From contig NZ_LMHV01000034.1 in NCBI RefSeq assembly GCF_001429725.1, positions 614 to 64,613 on the forward strand: a stretch of DNA of 64,000 nt. The letters are read 5' to 3'. Under the pieces are notes generated by a model. That model worked only from the letters and a program-made list of their open reading frames with translations. It was not told the DNA's origin and made no database searches. The translations under genes and the position numbers were made by a program. The DNA is from Rhizobium sp. Root708 (GTDB lineage: Bacteria; Pseudomonadota; Alphaproteobacteria; Rhizobiales; Rhizobiaceae). Of the stretch, positions 27,162-37,965 are shown piece after piece (within the stretch, counting starts at the first letter, position 1; every line of letters begins with the position of its first letter).

Positions 27162-29021
27162 TCAAAGCGGATGTCCGCTCCACAACCACACATCGATTTC
27201 CTCGGTCCTTCCACGGATCGACGCGGATATCGGCTCCTGCAGTCGACCGGAGCGAAAAACAACGGCGCTACCACCTGCAGCTTCGACGACAGCGTTGCTC
27301 GCGGCGAGTTCCACACGGTTTGCCGCGGCTACTTCCATCAGCCGGCTGGCGACATTGACGGTATCTCCGGTTGCCGTGATCTGCTGCCGGTTGCCGGTGC
27401 CGAGCCTCGACGCAACGACGGGGCCGCAATGCACGCCGACCTTGAAGCCGGATTTACGGCCAGACAGCTTGGGGTGCGCGGAAAGCCACTGCCGAAGACG
27501 CTCGCAGAGCATGATCGCGCAGGCTGCCGCGCGTGCCGCGTCGTCGGCGGACGGGCGCGGCAGGCCGAACAGAATCATGGCGCCATCGCCCATGAAGCTC
27601 GTGATCGCGCCCCGGTGCGCGCGGGCCACCTCATCCACCAGCTCGAAGAAACCGCTTAGCAGTTCGCGGACGTCGGTAACGCCAATTGCTTCGCTCAACC
27701 CCGTAAAGCCGGAAAGATCGACGAAGACGACGGATGCCTCTTGCCGAACCGGCTTCGAAAGGAAGGAGGGATCGCGGGCCAGCCATTCTCCCATTCCGGG
27801 CGCTTCGATGCGCTGCAGCAGCTCGCTCTGCGCCGCGAAATGGATCGCACGCCGTCGATCGAACCAAAGTTCCAACGCACCGAACAAGAGAAGCGGCGGC
27901 AATGTCGCCGCGATCGGGAGTGCGGCGCTGAACCAGTAACCGTAATCGAATGCCAGCAAGTTTATCCCGACCCATAGCACCACGATCGTGGCGATCGCGG
28001 CATAACCCGGCGCGCTCCTTCGCCATGCAAGCAGCAGGATCAGCGATATCGGCAGTGCAAGAGCAATTACGCCATCGGTTGTCCGCGTGCTGCGATCCCG
28101 CACCATGTTATCGCCGACGATCAGGTGATTGATCGCCGTCGACATCACCTCGACGCCGGGCAATATCGGATCGAACGGCGTCGGAAAAACATCGCCGCCG
28201 CCCGTGACGGTGGATCCGATGACGACAACTTTGTCGGTCACGGCATCCGACGACAGCTTGCCGTCGAAGACGTCAGCCGCACTGAAGGTCGAGATCGTTC
28301 CCCGTGGTCCATAGAACGTCAACGGCAGGCGCTGCCCTCCATCGGTTGGCAGGTGTCGCTCACCCAAGGCGAGTTCGCCGGGCTCGAATGCCGGATTGAC
28401 GCCGACCGATAAGGACGCCGCCAGCAGCGAAAAAGACGGGTAAACCCGGTCTGACGCTCTCGAGATCAGGGGGACGTAGCGGGGCGTCCCGGCATCATCG
28501 GTCGAGACGTTCACGACACCGACGGCCGCGACGTCGGAGAACCGTGCGAGCGGCAGCAGGATCTTGTCGGCAACGGGGATGCCGGCAAGCGGATCGCCTG
28601 CGTCGGATGTCACCGTCTGGGTACTCTTCGAAAATATGCCGGCCGCGGCGATGACGCTTGGCGTCTCGGTCAAGGCTGTAACAAGGGCCGCGTCGCCCTC
28701 TTCTGGGCCGGGATCGACCAGCAGGAGATCAAGCGCGATGACCTTTGGCTTCATCTTGCCTACGGCATCGACGAGTCCGGCAAGTTTTGCCCGGGAAAGC
28801 GGATAGCCCTCAGCTGCCGCGGTGCGATCGTCGATTGCGATGATGCTGACGATCGGCCGCGGTTGCCGCGCACCCAGCATCGTACTCCTGAGGTCGGTCA
28901 GCGATGCCTCGATGCGATCGAGAAAGCTAAGCTTGCCCGCGATATGCAACGAGGTCAGCGATCCGGCCCAGAGCACGGCAACGACGAGGGAAATAGCGAC
29001 AAGAAGCCGTTTGGCGTGCAT
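27162..29021 (-). CDS. CHASE2-domain membrane nucleotide cyclase (class III)
   Basis: 619 residues. An N-terminal membrane helix, a periplasmic CHASE2 sensor (about 35-310), three more helices (about 315-385), then a cytoplasmic class III cyclase domain. Metal-binding aspartates are visible in FVDLSGFTG and SFMGDGAM, and the transition-state Asn and Arg in GDTVNVASRL. The lysine that usually selects purine in DKFIGD is a serine here (TSFMGD). It is preceded by a FecR-domain gene with a six-base gap, a pairing often seen in rhizobia, so an extracytoplasmic signal probably controls it. Confidence 0.92.
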   Translation of the reverse strand: MHAKRLLVAISLVVAVLWAGSLTSLHIAGKLSFLDRIEASLTDLRSTMLGARQPRPIVSIIAIDDRTAAAEGYPLSRAKLAGLVDAVGKMKPKVIALDLLLVDPGPEEGDAALVTALTETPSVIAAAGIFSKSTQTVTSDAGDPLAGIPVADKILLPLARFSDVAAVGVVNVSTDDAGTPRYVPLISRASDRVYPSFSLLAASLSVGVNPAFEPGELALGERHLPTDGGQRLPLTFYGPRGTISTFSAADVFDGKLSSDAVTDKVVVIGSTVTGGGDVFPTPFDPILPGVEVMSTAINHLIVGDNMVRDRSTRTTDGVIALALPISLILLLAWRRSAPGYAAIATIVVLWVGINLLAFDYGYWFSAALPIAATLPPLLLFGALELWFDRRRAIHFAAQSELLQRIEAPGMGEWLARDPSFLSKPVRQEASVVFVDLSGFTGLSEAIGVTDVRELLSGFFELVDEVARAHRGAITSFMGDGAMILFGLPRPSADDAARAAACAIMLCERLRQWLSAHPKLSGRKSGFKVGVHCGPVVASRLGTGNRQQITATGDTVNVASRLMEVAAANRVELAASNAVVEAAGGSAVVFRSGRLQEPISASIRGRTEEIDVWLWSGHPL

Positions 29022-29027
29022 GGGCGG

Positions 29028-29558
29028 CTATTGGCCGAGACGCGCCAGCAGGGCTGCAGCGCGTGCCGGCGGCCAGCGACGCACGGTCAGGACGTCGCTT
29101 CCTCGCGTTACGTCAACACCCTCGCCCACGGAGAGCACAACGCGCGCCCCCGAGGAAGGTCGCCCGACGGCGACGCGCCCTCGGACAACGAAGACGGAGG
29201 TCGTTCCATTCTTGACATCGACTGCCCAGCGCGTGCCTCGGACAGCGGCGATCGCCTGCGGCGTCACCACCTCAAATCCGCCTCGGCGCCTAGCGCTATC
29301 GACATCCACCAGCACCGCCTTGTTTCGCAGGGATACGGCATCGGGTCTGCCGTCCCGGTCGCGATCGATGACATTGAACCGGGCACCGCCCTCGGCGGTG
29401 ATCGTCGCGCCATCGCAGTGCATGATCTGTCGTGACGTTCCCGCCACGCGCTCCATGGTGCAACCCGGCACCTGTGCGGATGCTGTATCGTGCGCAAGCA
29501 GGCTCATGGCGCCGCTGGACGCGAAAACTGCCAAAAGCAATCGGGAGATAAAATGCAT
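29028..29558 (-). CDS. Secreted FecR-domain protein paired with the CHASE2 cyclase
   Basis: 176 residues with a signal peptide (LLLAVFASSGAMSLLAHDTASAQ is its hydrophobic part and end), so it is periplasmic. A FecR-like beta domain covers about residues 70-160 (VVTPQAIAAVRGTRWAVDV, TSVFVVRGRVAV, VVLSVGEGVDV). There is no sigma-factor or TonB receptor gene nearby, so this is not a classic FecR signalling cascade. The ATG at 29558 has the strong site GGAGGTGA. The tight gap to the cyclase suggests it is that enzyme's sensory partner. Confidence 0.85.
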   Translation of the reverse strand: MHFISRLLLAVFASSGAMSLLAHDTASAQVPGCTMERVAGTSRQIMHCDGATITAEGGARFNVIDRDRDGRPDAVSLRNKAVLVDVDSARRRGGFEVVTPQAIAAVRGTRWAVDVKNGTTSVFVVRGRVAVGRPSSGARVVLSVGEGVDVTRGSDVLTVRRWPPARAAALLARLGQ

Positions 29559-29655
29559 ACTCGTCACCTCCGTCAAAACCGCGATCGTATCGCTGCCTAT
29601 CTATGTCGATTGCTGAAGCACGCGCACGAAAACGTCAACGAATATCGGGAGCGAT

Positions 29656-30798
29656 CTACAGTTTAAGCGTCGCCTCTATCGCCGGACCTGTGTAGCGCGC
29701 CCTCGGGCGGATGAGATGACCACTCTCTACCTGCTCCATCGCGTGGGCAAGCCAACCGACCGACCGCGCGAGTGCGAAGAGCACGAGTGGCGCATTCTCG
29801 GGTAGATCGAAGGCCGCCGATATGGCTGTCAGAGCAAAATCGACATTCACCCCTTCCCCGACGAGCTCCTCTCCCGTTGCGGCAAGTTCCGCGTAACTTG
29901 CGGGCATGTTGAACCGGGAAACCAGCGCCTTGGCCCTGATGTCTCCATCCGGATACAACGGGTGGCCGAAGGCCGCGAGCGATCGCCCTTCAGCCAATGC
30001 TTTGCGCACAGCTACTCCGGCGCCAACGGCCTTGACCTCCTCGATCAACGACGCAACGCCCTGCCACGCACCGCCATGGAGCGGCCCGGTCAAGGTCGAA
30101 AGGCCCGATAGTACCGCAGCGGAGAGCGTCGCACCGGACGAGGCCGTCACCCGGGTCGCGAAGGTCGACGCGTTCAGCTCGTGATCGGCAAGAAGAACCA
30201 GCGCGCGTCGTATGCAATCAGCGGCGTCCGGCCTGTGCCAACTCATTGCCAAGCGCTGGTGCAATGGCAGGCTTGTCGAGCCTGGGGCAAGCGCGCCCGC
30301 CACGGTCGAGAGGACATCCTGCGCCTCGATCTTCAACACCTTAGGCGACCTGCCCAGTGTGGGAAGATCGCGGGTTGCCCTCTGCCCAAGCAGAAGGAAA
30401 GCCTGACCGAGCGACGGCACGCCTTCAGAAATTGCGGCGGGCGCCGTCTCAACGGCAGCAGAGCTCCAGAGAAGCGCTGCCGTCTCTTCCAGTGACGCGT
30501 GCTCGGCCCATACAGCCGCATCGCGCCCCCGATAGTAGAGCCGGCCATCCACGATCGTTGAGATGGCCGAGGGTAGCACCGGATCGCCCCATTGGATCGT
30601 ATCCGCCGCAACCGTCTCGGTTTTGCGCCGGCCGGCGTTTCGTTCCGCAAGCCGCATGACGTCAGCGGCGTTGTAGAGGCTGCGCCTGACGTCAGCGGCA
30701 TCAGGCTTCGCGCGAATGCGACCACGGCTCACATTTGCATAGAGCGTCTGTGGCTTCGTGCCGAGTTTTTCGAGCGCCTGTTCTGCCGTCAGCCACAC
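29656..30798 (-). CDS. Citrate synthase family protein with N-terminal helix-turn-helix
   Basis: 380 residues. The first about 50 residues form a MerR/excisionase-like DNA-binding motif (LTAEQALEKLGTKPQTLYANVSRGRI). The rest is a citrate synthase fold with all three catalytic positions: LADHELNASTF, FGHPLYPDGD and NVDF. Overall it is somewhat shorter than hexameric citrate synthases. It faces a second paralogue across an 87-base intergenic region containing a perfect palindrome, suggesting an enzyme that may also bind DNA. Whether it makes citrate or 2-methylcitrate cannot be read from sequence alone. Confidence 0.88.
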   Translation of the reverse strand: MWLTAEQALEKLGTKPQTLYANVSRGRIRAKPDAADVRRSLYNAADVMRLAERNAGRRKTETVAADTIQWGDPVLPSAISTIVDGRLYYRGRDAAVWAEHASLEETAALLWSSAAVETAPAAISEGVPSLGQAFLLLGQRATRDLPTLGRSPKVLKIEAQDVLSTVAGALAPGSTSLPLHQRLAMSWHRPDAADCIRRALVLLADHELNASTFATRVTASSGATLSAAVLSGLSTLTGPLHGGAWQGVASLIEEVKAVGAGVAVRKALAEGRSLAAFGHPLYPDGDIRAKALVSRFNMPASYAELAATGEELVGEGVNVDFALTAISAAFDLPENAPLVLFALARSVGWLAHAMEQVESGHLIRPRARYTGPAIEATLKL

Positions 30799-30831
30799 GA
30801 CCGCACCTCACACATTGATCTATTTCATCAA

Positions 30832-30845
30832 GATTGACGTCAATC
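30832..30845. promoter_or_regulatory. Perfect 14-bp palindrome between divergent citrate synthase genes
   Basis: GATTGACGTCAATC is fully symmetric and is followed by a further half site ATCAATCT. It lies 41 bases before the plus-strand ATG and 34 bases before the minus-strand start, where a regulator could control both. I infer an operator, perhaps for the HTH domain of the adjacent enzyme. Confidence 0.5.
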
Positions 30846-30885
30846 AATCTAGGCTCGATCCTTTTGAGCGTAAAGGAGAAACACC

Positions 30886-31974
30886 ATGAAAAACGGCTTG
30901 GAAGATGTCATCGCGGCTGAAACGCAGCTCTCGGATGTGGACGGGGAAGCTGGTCGCCTGATCATTCGCGGCATCTCACTCGATGAACTTGCATCGACCG
31001 CAACCTATGAAAGCGTTGCCGCTCTGTTGCTCGATGGCTTGACGGAGCGCCCGGTCAGCGAGGCGGAATTGCGCGGCCAACTGGGCTTGATGCGGACGCA
31101 GCTCTTCGCTCATGTGCAGTCGCTCGATCAGGATTTGCTCGCCCTGCCGCCTGTCGATGCGCTGCGCGCCCTTATCGCACGTTTGCCGGATGGCGAGGAT
31201 CTCGACGCGGCCCTGAGACTGCTTGCGGCCCCGGCAGTCTTCCTGCCGGCAATTCTCCGCCTACAGGCCGGTAGCGAGCCCACGGAGCCGGACGCTAAGC
31301 TGTCGCAATCGGCCGACATTCTGCGGATGCTCACCGGACGGCTGCCAAGCAAGGAACAGACGTCTGCACTCGACGCCTACCTCGTTGCGATCTCGGATCA
31401 CGGCCTGAACGCCTCGACCTTCGCCTCCCGCGTGATCGCCTCGACCCGTGCCGGTCTTACCTCTTCGGTGCTCGCCGCGATCAGCGCCCTCAAGGGCCCC
31501 CTGCATGGTGGAGCGCCCGGCCCCGTTCTCGATATGCTTGACGCTATCGGCAGCGGGGAAAACGCACGCGGCTGGCTGGCTGAGGCATTGGATCGGGGCG
31601 AACGCCTCATGGGCTTTGGTCATCGTATCTACAGGGTCCGCGATCCCCGCGCCGATGCGCTGAAACAGGCGCTGCGCCCACTCGTATCAGCAGGTCAGGT
31701 TGATCGACGGCGGATCGAGCTTGCGGAATCGGTCGAGCAGGCAGCGCTGGCGATCCTCCGCGAACGCAAGCCGGACAGGCCGCTCGACGTCAATGTCGAG
31801 TTCTACACGGCATTGCTGCTTGATGCGCTGGGCTTCCCGCGCGAGTCCTTCACAGGTGTCTTTGCAATCGGGCGGACCGTCGGGTGGATCGCCCATGCCC
31901 GCGAACAAGCCCTGGAAGGTCGATTGATCCGGCCGCGATCGGTCTATGTCGGCCCGCTGCCGCGCGCGGCCTGA
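30886..31974 (+). CDS. Citrate synthase-like enzyme, short form
   Basis: 362 residues. Catalytic positions are intact: SDHGLNASTF, GFGHRIYRVRDPR and DVNVEFY, with the binding loop GPLHGGAPG. It is shorter than the roughly 430-residue housekeeping citrate synthase, and lacks an HTH domain. An AAAGGAGAA ribosome site precedes the ATG. It diverges from the HTH-bearing paralogue, so the two are likely co-regulated; they may act together in citrate or methylcitrate formation. The terminator at 31989 ends the transcript. Confidence 0.88.
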   Translation: MKNGLEDVIAAETQLSDVDGEAGRLIIRGISLDELASTATYESVAALLLDGLTERPVSEAELRGQLGLMRTQLFAHVQSLDQDLLALPPVDALRALIARLPDGEDLDAALRLLAAPAVFLPAILRLQAGSEPTEPDAKLSQSADILRMLTGRLPSKEQTSALDAYLVAISDHGLNASTFASRVIASTRAGLTSSVLAAISALKGPLHGGAPGPVLDMLDAIGSGENARGWLAEALDRGERLMGFGHRIYRVRDPRADALKQALRPLVSAGQVDRRRIELAESVEQAALAILRERKPDRPLDVNVEFYTALLLDALGFPRESFTGVFAIGRTVGWIAHAREQALEGRLIRPRSVYVGPLPRAA

Positions 31975-31988
31975 CGGTTGCCCGCAAA

Positions 31989-32016
31989 GTGACCCGGCGA
32001 CTTATCGCCGGGTCAC
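31989..32016. terminator. Bidirectional terminator hairpin
   Basis: Perfect 12-bp stem GTGACCCGGCGA with TCGCCGGGTCAC and a four-base loop, between the convergent citrate synthase and ABC exporter genes. Confidence 0.75.
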
Positions 32017-32020
32017 CGTT

Positions 32021-33859
32021 TCAGCCTTCCACCTCCAGGCCGAGGAATCCGTCGGATTGGCGAGCCCAAAGGCGTGCGTAGATCCCGTTCATCTCCAGCA
32101 GATCGTGGTGGCTGCCCTCCTCGGCAATGCGACCATTGTCCAGCACAACGATCCGGTCCATTCGTGCGATCGTCGAGAGGCGGTGAGCGATCGCCATCAC
32201 GGTCTTGCCCTCCATGAAATCGTAGAGCGTGTCCTGGATCGCCGCCTCAACCTCCGAATCGAGCGCCGATGTCGCTTCGTCGAGAATCAGGATCGGTGCG
32301 TCCTTCAGGATTGCCCGGGCGAGCGCGATACGCTGCCTCTGTCCGCCTGACAGTTTCACGCCACGTTCGCCGACATGGGCATCATAGCCGCTGCGGCCCC
32401 CCTGATCGCGCAGGCCAGGAATGAAACCATCCGCATGGGCCTTTGCTGCGGCTGCCTCGACCATCGCCTGCGGTAGATCCTCACGCCCGTAGGCGATGTT
32501 GTCGCGAACCGAACGGTGCAGCAGCGCGACATTCTGCGCCACCATGCTGAAGCGTCCGCGCAGGCTCTCCTGTGTCACCGAGCGGATGTCCTGGCCATCG
32601 ACGGTAATCAGCCCGCTCTCCGCCTCGAAGAAGCGCAGCGCCAGATTGACGAGCGTCGATTTGCCCGCACCCGAGCGACCGACAAGGCCCACCTTCTCAC
32701 CCGCAGCGACATGCAGGCTGACATGATTGAGACCGCCCTGCCGCTTGCCGTAATGATGGCTGACGTTGTCGAAGAGAAGCGTCCCGCCGTCGAGCTGCAG
32801 CTCTCTGGCATTGGAAGCATCGGGAATGTCGATAGGCTGGGCGATGGTGCGCAGCTGGTCGCGCGCCGCGCCGGCATGGTTGAACAGCGACGCCACGGCA
32901 TCCAGCAGCCACTCGGCCATGGCTGTGATACGGAAGCCGAGGGCAATGGCGGCGGCGACCATGCCGAGCGGCGCGCTTCCCGTCTGCCAGAGCACGATCG
33001 AATAACCGATCAGGCTGACCATCAGCAGGCTACTCAGGAACACCATGCTGCTGTTGACCGTCACTTCCAGCACCTGCGATCGGATGAAGGCGCGGCGGCT
33101 TGTATCGAGATGACGCCTGCTGTCTCGGTCCTCGTCAGGACCACGTGAAAATAGCTTGATCGTGTCGATATTCGAGAAGGTGTCGACCAGCATGCCCGAT
33201 AGTGCCGATTCCGCTTCCTGGAAGCGCTGCGACGCCTGCCGGATCCTCGGGATCACATAGGCCATGAGCGCGAAATAAAGTGCCACCCAGATGAGTATCG
33301 GGATGACCAGCCTGATATCGACCGAAGCCATCAGCAAGAACGACCCCGCGATATAAATCGCAACGTAAGTGATGGTGTGGATGACGGAATAGGCCACGCC
33401 GGTGGCGCTGTTCCCAAGTTCCTGAACGCGCCAGGCTATGCGCCCGGAGAAATCATTCTGGAACCATCCGACCGATTGCCGCTTGACATGCCGGAGCGCC
33501 CGCCAGCGGATCATTGCCACCGCGTTCGGCCGAAAGATGATATCGTCGAGCCCCTCGTTTAGTACGGCCGCACCCGGGCGGACCACCAGCAGCAGGAAGG
33601 CGGCCAGCATCAGCTCGCTGCCATGGTGTTCCCAGAGTTGATCGGGGCGGATGGCGGCCAGCGTATCGACCAGGCGACCGGAATAACCGATCAGCCAGAC
33701 CTCGAGGACGGCGCCGATGGCGGTCAGCGCCAGGCTTGCGGCGACGATGCCGCCGAGCGGCTTCAGCGTGGAGAGGATAAACGGCCAGACGCGATCAGGC
33801 GGCGTATCATCGGCATGAGATTGGAAAGGATCAGTCAGCTCTTCGAAGCGACGAAACAT
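32021..33859 (-). CDS. ABC exporter, fused permease-ATPase half-transporter
   Basis: 612 residues. Six membrane helices in the first about 340 residues, then an ATPase domain with Walker A GRSGAGKST (near 405), Q-loop MVAQNVALLHRSVRDNI, signature KLSGGQRQR and Walker B ILILDEATSALD. This is the multidrug/lipid exporter (MsbA-like) architecture, working as a dimer in the inner membrane. Substrate is unknown; neighbours do not suggest one. Confidence 0.92.
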   Translation of the reverse strand: MFRRFEELTDPFQSHADDTPPDRVWPFILSTLKPLGGIVAASLALTAIGAVLEVWLIGYSGRLVDTLAAIRPDQLWEHHGSELMLAAFLLLVVRPGAAVLNEGLDDIIFRPNAVAMIRWRALRHVKRQSVGWFQNDFSGRIAWRVQELGNSATGVAYSVIHTITYVAIYIAGSFLLMASVDIRLVIPILIWVALYFALMAYVIPRIRQASQRFQEAESALSGMLVDTFSNIDTIKLFSRGPDEDRDSRRHLDTSRRAFIRSQVLEVTVNSSMVFLSSLLMVSLIGYSIVLWQTGSAPLGMVAAAIALGFRITAMAEWLLDAVASLFNHAGAARDQLRTIAQPIDIPDASNARELQLDGGTLLFDNVSHHYGKRQGGLNHVSLHVAAGEKVGLVGRSGAGKSTLVNLALRFFEAESGLITVDGQDIRSVTQESLRGRFSMVAQNVALLHRSVRDNIAYGREDLPQAMVEAAAAKAHADGFIPGLRDQGGRSGYDAHVGERGVKLSGGQRQRIALARAILKDAPILILDEATSALDSEVEAAIQDTLYDFMEGKTVMAIAHRLSTIARMDRIVVLDNGRIAEEGSHHDLLEMNGIYARLWARQSDGFLGLEVEG

Positions 33860-34079
33860 GAAGGCCCTCCATGGGGCAGGATAATGTCATTTGATGATGG
33901 ACCGAACAGGCAGCCCAAACGGCAACGCTGTTCAGCGGTTGTTTCCGGTGCCGTTGGTTTTCATCAAACGATCTCCCCATGGGTCGCTTCGTGCCGGGAA
34001 AGCCCGGCGAATGCCGCAGTTTCTACCATTTCCGACTGTGTCTGTGAACCCCTCCACGCTCGCAGGCCGAATCCTCTCG

Positions 34080-34550
34080 TCACCCACCTAGATAGTCGGC
34101 GAGTTGCTGCAGCGTCTCCCGGCAGCCCATTTCGTTGTCTTCGAGCCGGATGCCCTGCGGAATGTTTTCCGTCACCATCGTCACTTCCGTGCCATTGCCA
34201 GCGGCAAGCAAGTGGGTGCTGACAATCATCTCGCCTGCGAAATCGGGATCGGGACTATCGAACGTCGTCGCCCAGACCACGAGCGCATCCGGGATGACCT
34301 TCGCAAATCGCCCGGAGAAGCGGTCCGTCTTTTCCGACGTCTTGCCAACCATCTCAGTCTCGTCTTCCGGATAGACCAGAGACATGGAAAACGCGCCGCC
34401 CTCCCGGCCTTCGAATTCGTGCACGATGCCGCGCATGCCGCCGGGCGGCAGCCAAGTGGCCACGGCTTGCGGATCAAGGAAGGCGGCGTAGACCGCACAT
34501 GGCGGGGCATAGATAACGCGGGAGACGGTTGTGCTGCGGGTCGGGCTCAT
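34080..34550 (-). CDS. SRPBCC / AHSA1-like ligand-binding protein
   Basis: 156 residues with the START-like pattern: VSRVIYAPPCAVYAAFLDP at the N-terminus, ATWLPPGGM, then alternating strands and a C-terminal helix (GCRETLQQLADYLGG). This is the activator-of-Hsp90-like branch of the SRPBCC superfamily; in bacteria most bind small hydrophobic ligands of unknown identity. The ATG at 34550 is preferred. It lies downstream of pyrG in the direction of transcription but beyond its terminator, so it has its own promoter position problem: only 69 bases separate it from pyrG. Confidence 0.8.
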   Translation of the reverse strand: MSPTRSTTVSRVIYAPPCAVYAAFLDPQAVATWLPPGGMRGIVHEFEGREGGAFSMSLVYPEDETEMVGKTSEKTDRFSGRFAKVIPDALVVWATTFDSPDPDFAGEMIVSTHLLAAGNGTEVTMVTENIPQGIRLEDNEMGCRETLQQLADYLGG

Positions 34551-34585
34551 CCGACCCAAAATAGCGGCTGCGGCCCAATTGCAAA

Positions 34586-34611
34586 GGCCGCCTCGAACTA
34601 ACGAGGCGGCC
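34586..34611 (-). terminator. Terminator hairpin after pyrG
   Basis: A 10-bp stem GGCCGCCTCG with CGAGGCGGCC and loop of six. On the minus strand it is followed by TTTG, nine bases after the pyrG stop. Confidence 0.65.
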
Positions 34612-34619
34612 CTTGGAAA

Positions 34620-36389
<1,770 letters not shown>

Positions 36390-36902
36390 TTACTGTCCGC
36401 TTGGGACGGTGGCGGGTGCCGGAGCGGCAGGCGTGGTTGCCTGCGGTGCTGCCGGAGCAGTTTGAGTGGACGGAGCCGTTTCAGCAGGTGCCGATGCAGC
36501 CGGAGCAGCAGGTGCTGCCGGAGCCGGAGCGGCCTCACCGCCGGTCGGAACGCCGTTGCTGCTCTGTGGTGCCGGAGCCGGCGCCGGAGTGGCGTTGCCG
36601 TTCTGGCCGCCCAGCGAATCGAGGATACCGCTACCCTGCCCGCTTGTTGCCGGGATCCGGTTCAGGATATCCGTCGGACGGCTTTCATAGCGCGTCAGGA
36701 TACCGAGAGCGAGTGACGTGATGAAGAACAGCGTCGCCAGGATCGCGGTGGTCCGCGTCAGGGCGTTGGCCGTGCCACGGGCGGACATGAAGCCCGAACC
36801 GCCGCCAATACCGAGGCCGCCGCCTTCCGAACGCTGGATAAGCACGACGCCGACAAGCGCCAGCACGATCATAAGATGAATAACAATCAAAACTGTCTGC
36901 AT
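36390..36902 (-). CDS. secG: Preprotein translocase subunit SecG
   Basis: 170 residues. Two membrane helices (residues 3-22 and about 52-72) flank the conserved loop LIQRSEGGGLGIGGGSGFMS; the protein sits in the SecYEG channel. Beyond residue 80 there is a long Ala/Pro/Thr-rich tail that makes it about 60 residues longer than E. coli SecG, as in many Alphaproteobacteria. The ATG at 36902 is used. It follows tpiA by 107 bases on the same strand. Confidence 0.93.
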   Translation of the reverse strand: MQTVLIVIHLMIVLALVGVVLIQRSEGGGLGIGGGSGFMSARGTANALTRTTAILATLFFITSLALGILTRYESRPTDILNRIPATSGQGSGILDSLGGQNGNATPAPAPAPQSSNGVPTGGEAAPAPAAPAAPAASAPAETAPSTQTAPAAPQATTPAAPAPATVPSGQ

Positions 36903-37009
36903 GGGTCCAGTCCTGCCCACACACACGGCGGGCACAAAGCAAAATTCTGGCGCTCTTTACATGAGGTAATCGGCTATTCCAAGCCCTTCAGCTCGGAATA
37001 TACACGTCT

Positions 37010-37780
37010 CTAAGCAAGCAACGCCTCGTATGCGCCGTAGATGGCGAGGAAATCAGTGGCTTTCAAGCTTGCGCCGCCGATCAGCGCGCCATCGACGTTC
37101 GCGACGCCCATGAGCTCCTTGGCGTTGCTCGGCTTGACGGATCCGCCATAGAGGATGCGCATCTTCTTGCCCGCATCGCCGAATCGGGAAACGAGCTCGG
37201 AACGCATGAAGGCATGCGCCTTCTCAACGTCGTCCACAGTTGGCGTGAGGCCGGTGCCGATCGCCCAGACGGGCTCATAGGCGATAACCGTGTTCTCAGG
37301 CGTCGCGCTGTCGGGCACAGAGGCCGAAAGCTGGCGCTTGATGATATCAAGGGTCTGGCCGGCCTTGCGCTCGTCGGCGGTTTCGCCGATGCAGACGATC
37401 GCAGTCAGTTCAGCCGCGAAGGCAGCTTCGGCCTTGGCACGAACGAGATGGTCGGTCTCGGCATGGTCGGTACGGCGCTCCGAATGCCCAACGATGACGT
37501 AGGTGCCAAAGCAATCCGCGATCATTTCAGCCGAAATGTCGCCGGTATGGGCGCCAGACGGGTTCTGGTGGCAATCCTGCGCACCGATCGCAAGCGGGCT
37601 GTCGGTGCAAAGCGCGGTGGCGACATAAAGCAGCGTCGCCGGCGGGCAGATCAGTGCTTCTACCTTCGCAGAAAGTGGGCTTTGAACCCCTTCGGCGATC
37701 GCCTTGATCTGGTCGAGTGAGGCACGTGTGCCGTTCATTTTCCAGTTTCCCGCCACGAGCGGACGCACGTCAGGTGTCAT
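37010..37780 (-). CDS. tpiA: Triosephosphate isomerase
   Basis: 256 residues, standard length. Interconverts dihydroxyacetone phosphate and glyceraldehyde 3-phosphate. Catalytic residues are visible: AGNWKMNG (Asn, Lys), VIVGHSERR (His) and [12 protein letters not shown] (Glu), with the phosphate loop GGSVKPSN near the end. Confidence 0.97.
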   Translation of the reverse strand: MTPDVRPLVAGNWKMNGTRASLDQIKAIAEGVQSPLSAKVEALICPPATLLYVATALCTDSPLAIGAQDCHQNPSGAHTGDISAEMIADCFGTYVIVGHSERRTDHAETDHLVRAKAEAAFAAELTAIVCIGETADERKAGQTLDIIKRQLSASVPDSATPENTVIAYEPVWAIGTGLTPTVDDVEKAHAFMRSELVSRFGDAGKKMRILYGGSVKPSNAKELMGVANVDGALIGGASLKATDFLAIYGAYEALLA

Positions 37781-37965
37781 GCCAGCCTTCCCAAACTTTC
37801 AAGTACCGAGCGGCCTTAGCAAAAGCAGCCGCCAATGAAAAGGTTTCGGACCCTTACGTAAGGGAAATATCGGGTTTTTGTCGCGTAAATGCTTAAAATT
37901 GGCGGACGATGGTGCCGAAAGTCGTACAGCGGGCCACCCCCACCCCGGTCGTCACACCAAGTCCA

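Noticed and set aside
29028-29558. FecR-type anti-sigma regulator
   Set aside because: The FecR-like domain is present, but there is no sigma factor or TonB receptor gene next to it and the protein is secreted by signal peptide. It is more likely a partner of the CHASE2 cyclase.
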